Below, one piece after another: positions 13,358 through 14,543 of a stretch of DNA of 14,543 nt. Every line of letters begins with the position of its first letter. Position 1 is the stretch's first letter. The notes under the pieces are model-generated. The model saw only the letters and a list, made by a program, of their open reading frames with translations, was not told the DNA's origin and made no database searches. The translations under genes and the position numbers were made by a program. The DNA is from DASYYE01 sp035946955. Lineage in GTDB: Bacteria > Actinomycetota > Actinomycetes > Streptosporangiales > Streptosporangiaceae. Where the stretch lies: the NCBI GenBank assembly GCA_035946955.1, contig DASYYE010000596.1, positions 1-14,543 on the forward strand. The letters run 5' to 3'.

Positions 13358-14370
13358 CCGCGGCGCTGCTCGAGTTCGGGTACTCGGCTGTGGTGGCGTG
13401 GTGTGCGCCTGTCCTGCTGGCCCGGCTCACGGCTGGAGGCATCAGTGCCCGGCTGGGGCTCGGCGCGTGGCTTGCCGCGATGGCCAGTGTCCTAGCCTGT
13501 GCCGGAGCGGGCGTGGCATTCCTGTTCAGGGCCGCCATGGCGGGCTGGCCCGGGCTGGCCGCGGCGGTCTGTCGCTCGGTCGCTGGGCGGCCGTGTGCCC
13601 CGGCGGTCTACCGCAGCGCGGCGTTTGAGTCCGGGCTGGCTGTGGCGGCGGCCGCTGCCATGCTGACGGCGGCCGTGCTGGCCTGGCGCTACGGGCGCAG
13701 CCTGCAGCGTGCCCAGCGGGGGAGCCGGGCGCACGCCGAGGCGGCTCGCATCACCGGACGCGGGCTGCCCGGCACCGGTGCCGTGGTCCTGGATGCCCCC
13801 ACCGCACTGGCCTACTGCGTCCCTGGCCGGCCTGCCACGATCGTCCTCACCAGAGGGGCCCTCGCGGTGCTCAGCCCCGCTCAGCTCGATGCGGTGCTCG
13901 CGCACGAGCGGGCACACCTGGCGGGCAGGCACCACCTGCTGGTCGCCTTGACCCGCGGGCTGGCCACCACCCTGCCGGTCGTGCCGCTCTTCCGGCGGGG
14001 ATCGGCCAAGGTCGCGCGGCTCACCGAGATGTGCGCTGATGACGCGGCAGCACGCCAGCGCGGGCGGTCCGCGCTCGTGTCGGCTCTGCTGGCTATGGGG
14101 CCAGGCAGTGCGCAGGCTGCTGGCGCAGCGCAAGCCGGTGGCGCAGCGCAAGCCGGTGGCGCAGCGCAAGCCGCCGCCGCAACGGCCGGGGCAGTGGGTG
14201 ACCGGGTCCGGCGGCTGTGCGACCCTCCTCGCCCAGCCCGCCACGCCCACAACGCGGCTGCCCTGCTCGCGGTGACCGTCCTGCTTGCCCTGGTCTCCGG
14301 CCTGGTCACCAGCGCCGCAGGCCCGCTCGCCGCGCATGCTGTCTCACTGCTCGGCAACGGTGCGGCCTGA
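13354..14370 (+). CDS. M56-family membrane metallopeptidase (BlaR1-like, no sensor domain)
   Basis: A 338-aa membrane protease. N-terminal hydrophobic segments (about 8-28, 36-60, 92-112) precede a cytosolic zinc site, HERAH at 184-188 (AVLAHERAHLAGRHH), with Glu225 in TEMCADDAA as the probable third ligand. A last membrane helix spans about 302-324. There is no C-terminal penicillin-binding sensor domain, so it is not a beta-lactam receptor of BlaR1 build. Its GTG start overlaps the BlaI-like stop (GTGA). By analogy it should relieve BlaI repression in response to an unknown signal. A low-complexity Ala/Gln/Gly stretch (253-275) comes from an 18-bp tandem repeat. Confidence 0.92.
   Translation: MTAALLEFGYSAVVAWCAPVLLARLTAGGISARLGLGAWLAAMASVLACAGAGVAFLFRAAMAGWPGLAAAVCRSVAGRPCAPAVYRSAAFESGLAVAAAAAMLTAAVLAWRYGRSLQRAQRGSRAHAEAARITGRGLPGTGAVVLDAPTALAYCVPGRPATIVLTRGALAVLSPAQLDAVLAHERAHLAGRHHLLVALTRGLATTLPVVPLFRRGSAKVARLTEMCADDAAARQRGRSALVSALLAMGPGSAQAAGAAQAGGAAQAGGAAQAAAATAGAVGDRVRRLCDPPRPARHAHNAAALLAVTVLLALVSGLVTSAAGPLAAHAVSLLGNGAA
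14121..14172 (+). repeat. 18-bp in-frame tandem repeat (about 2.9 copies)
   Basis: TGGCGCAGCGCAAGCCGG is repeated exactly at 14121-14138 and 14139-14156, and a third nearly complete copy follows from 14157. Being a multiple of three, it adds the six-residue unit GAAQAG within the M56 peptidase, between the catalytic region and the last membrane helix. It probably varies in copy number by slippage without breaking the frame. Confidence 0.85.
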
Positions 14371-14379
14371 GGTCAGGCC
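14364..14379. terminator. Palindrome over the M56 stop codon (weak terminator candidate)
   Basis: GGCCTGA-GG-TCAGGCC has perfect 7-bp arms and includes the TGA stop of the M56 gene. It lies between convergent genes. The two-base loop is too small for an ideal RNA hairpin and no T-tract follows, so the assignment is weak. Confidence 0.3.
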
Positions 14380-14401
14380 CACCAGGCCAGGTGAGGCCCG
14401 C

Positions 14402-14543
14402 TCAGACCTGCTGGTCGGTCGGTTCTGAGAACTCTGCCTCGCCGGGCACCGGCCTGGACCAGAGCTGGGAGCAGACGGACCGCAGGAGTCCGTGCAGGCG
14501 TATGGTCTCGGCGCGTGCGATCCCAGCCTCGCTGTACAGCTGC
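14402..14543 (-). CDS. 3' end of an unrecognised gene
   Basis: An open minus-strand frame enters from the right edge and ends at TGA 14402, giving 46 residues: QLYSEAGIARAETIRLHGLL, then RSVCSQLWSRPVPGEAEFSE and PTDQQV. The first half looks helical, the tail acidic and disordered. No domain is recognised. It would be convergent with the M56 gene across 31 bases. Codon third positions look G/C-rich as in real genes of this window, but the fragment is too short for certainty. Confidence 0.5.
   Translation of the reverse strand, partial: QLYSEAGIARAETIRLHGLLRSVCSQLWSRPVPGEAEFSEPTDQQV

Noticed and set aside
13492..14337. 281-codon minus-strand frame opposite the M56 peptidase
   Set aside because: Shadow of a GC-rich gene; the sense frame has HExxH and membrane helices.
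1..14543. Transposon, integrase, CRISPR or RNA genes
   Set aside because: No transposase/integrase motifs, no regularly spaced repeats and no tRNA or rRNA signatures were seen on either strand.

Overview
The window comes from a high-GC actinobacterium, probably a filamentous one. Evidence: strongly GC-biased third codon positions, many GTG starts, start/stop overlaps of the ATGA and GTGA type, an actinomycete-type DUF574 methyltransferase, a PAS-GAF-SpoIIE phosphatase and an ECF sigma factor with a fused SnoaL-like domain. The species cannot be named from the sequence. No tRNA, rRNA, CRISPR array, transposase or integrase was seen, and no gene-free stretch exceeds about 200 bases.

Layout. 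1-782 (-) is a partial quinone-reductase-like oxidoreductase, divergent from a Nudix hydrolase (946-1398, +). On the minus strand follow a YceI-like protein and an epoxide-hydrolase-type alpha/beta hydrolase (2807 down to 1420, likely one transcript) and a DUF574 methyltransferase (3760 down to 2939). An AT-rich divergent promoter region separates that methyltransferase from the phosphatase (3941-5620, +). A minus-strand run 8037 down to 5643 encodes YCII-like protein, MFS exporter, VapB and VapC, with overlapping or nearly abutting genes. It diverges from an ECF sigma factor (8240-9238, +), and the space between holds a 71-bp nested dyad. A metallophosphoesterase lies at 10086 down to 9253.

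The most interesting part is 10172-12100. Here sit a split borosin RiPP system, made of an 81-aa precursor (11911 down to 11666) and an OphMA-like peptide-backbone alpha-N-methyltransferase (11631 down to 10756), plus a convergent small LuxR-type regulator (10462-10710). The methyltransferase keeps the catalytic Tyr/Arg/Tyr/Tyr set of fungal OphMA. The precursor has an OphMA clasp-like leader and ends in a beta-branched hydrophobic core. The cassette is bracketed by imperfect direct repeats of the 3' end of the upstream membrane-protein gene. One copy is the real gene end (12048-12100) and the other is a displaced remnant (10311-10363) next to a truncated glyoxalase-like ORF. This suggests the cassette was inserted between two formerly adjacent genes.

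Beyond it, a membrane-anchored His-motif protein (12827 down to 12048) diverges from a BlaI/MecI repressor and an M56 metallopeptidase (12989-14370, +). A perfect 14-bp palindrome typical of BlaI operators lies between them. The window ends in the 3' end of an unrecognised minus-strand gene.
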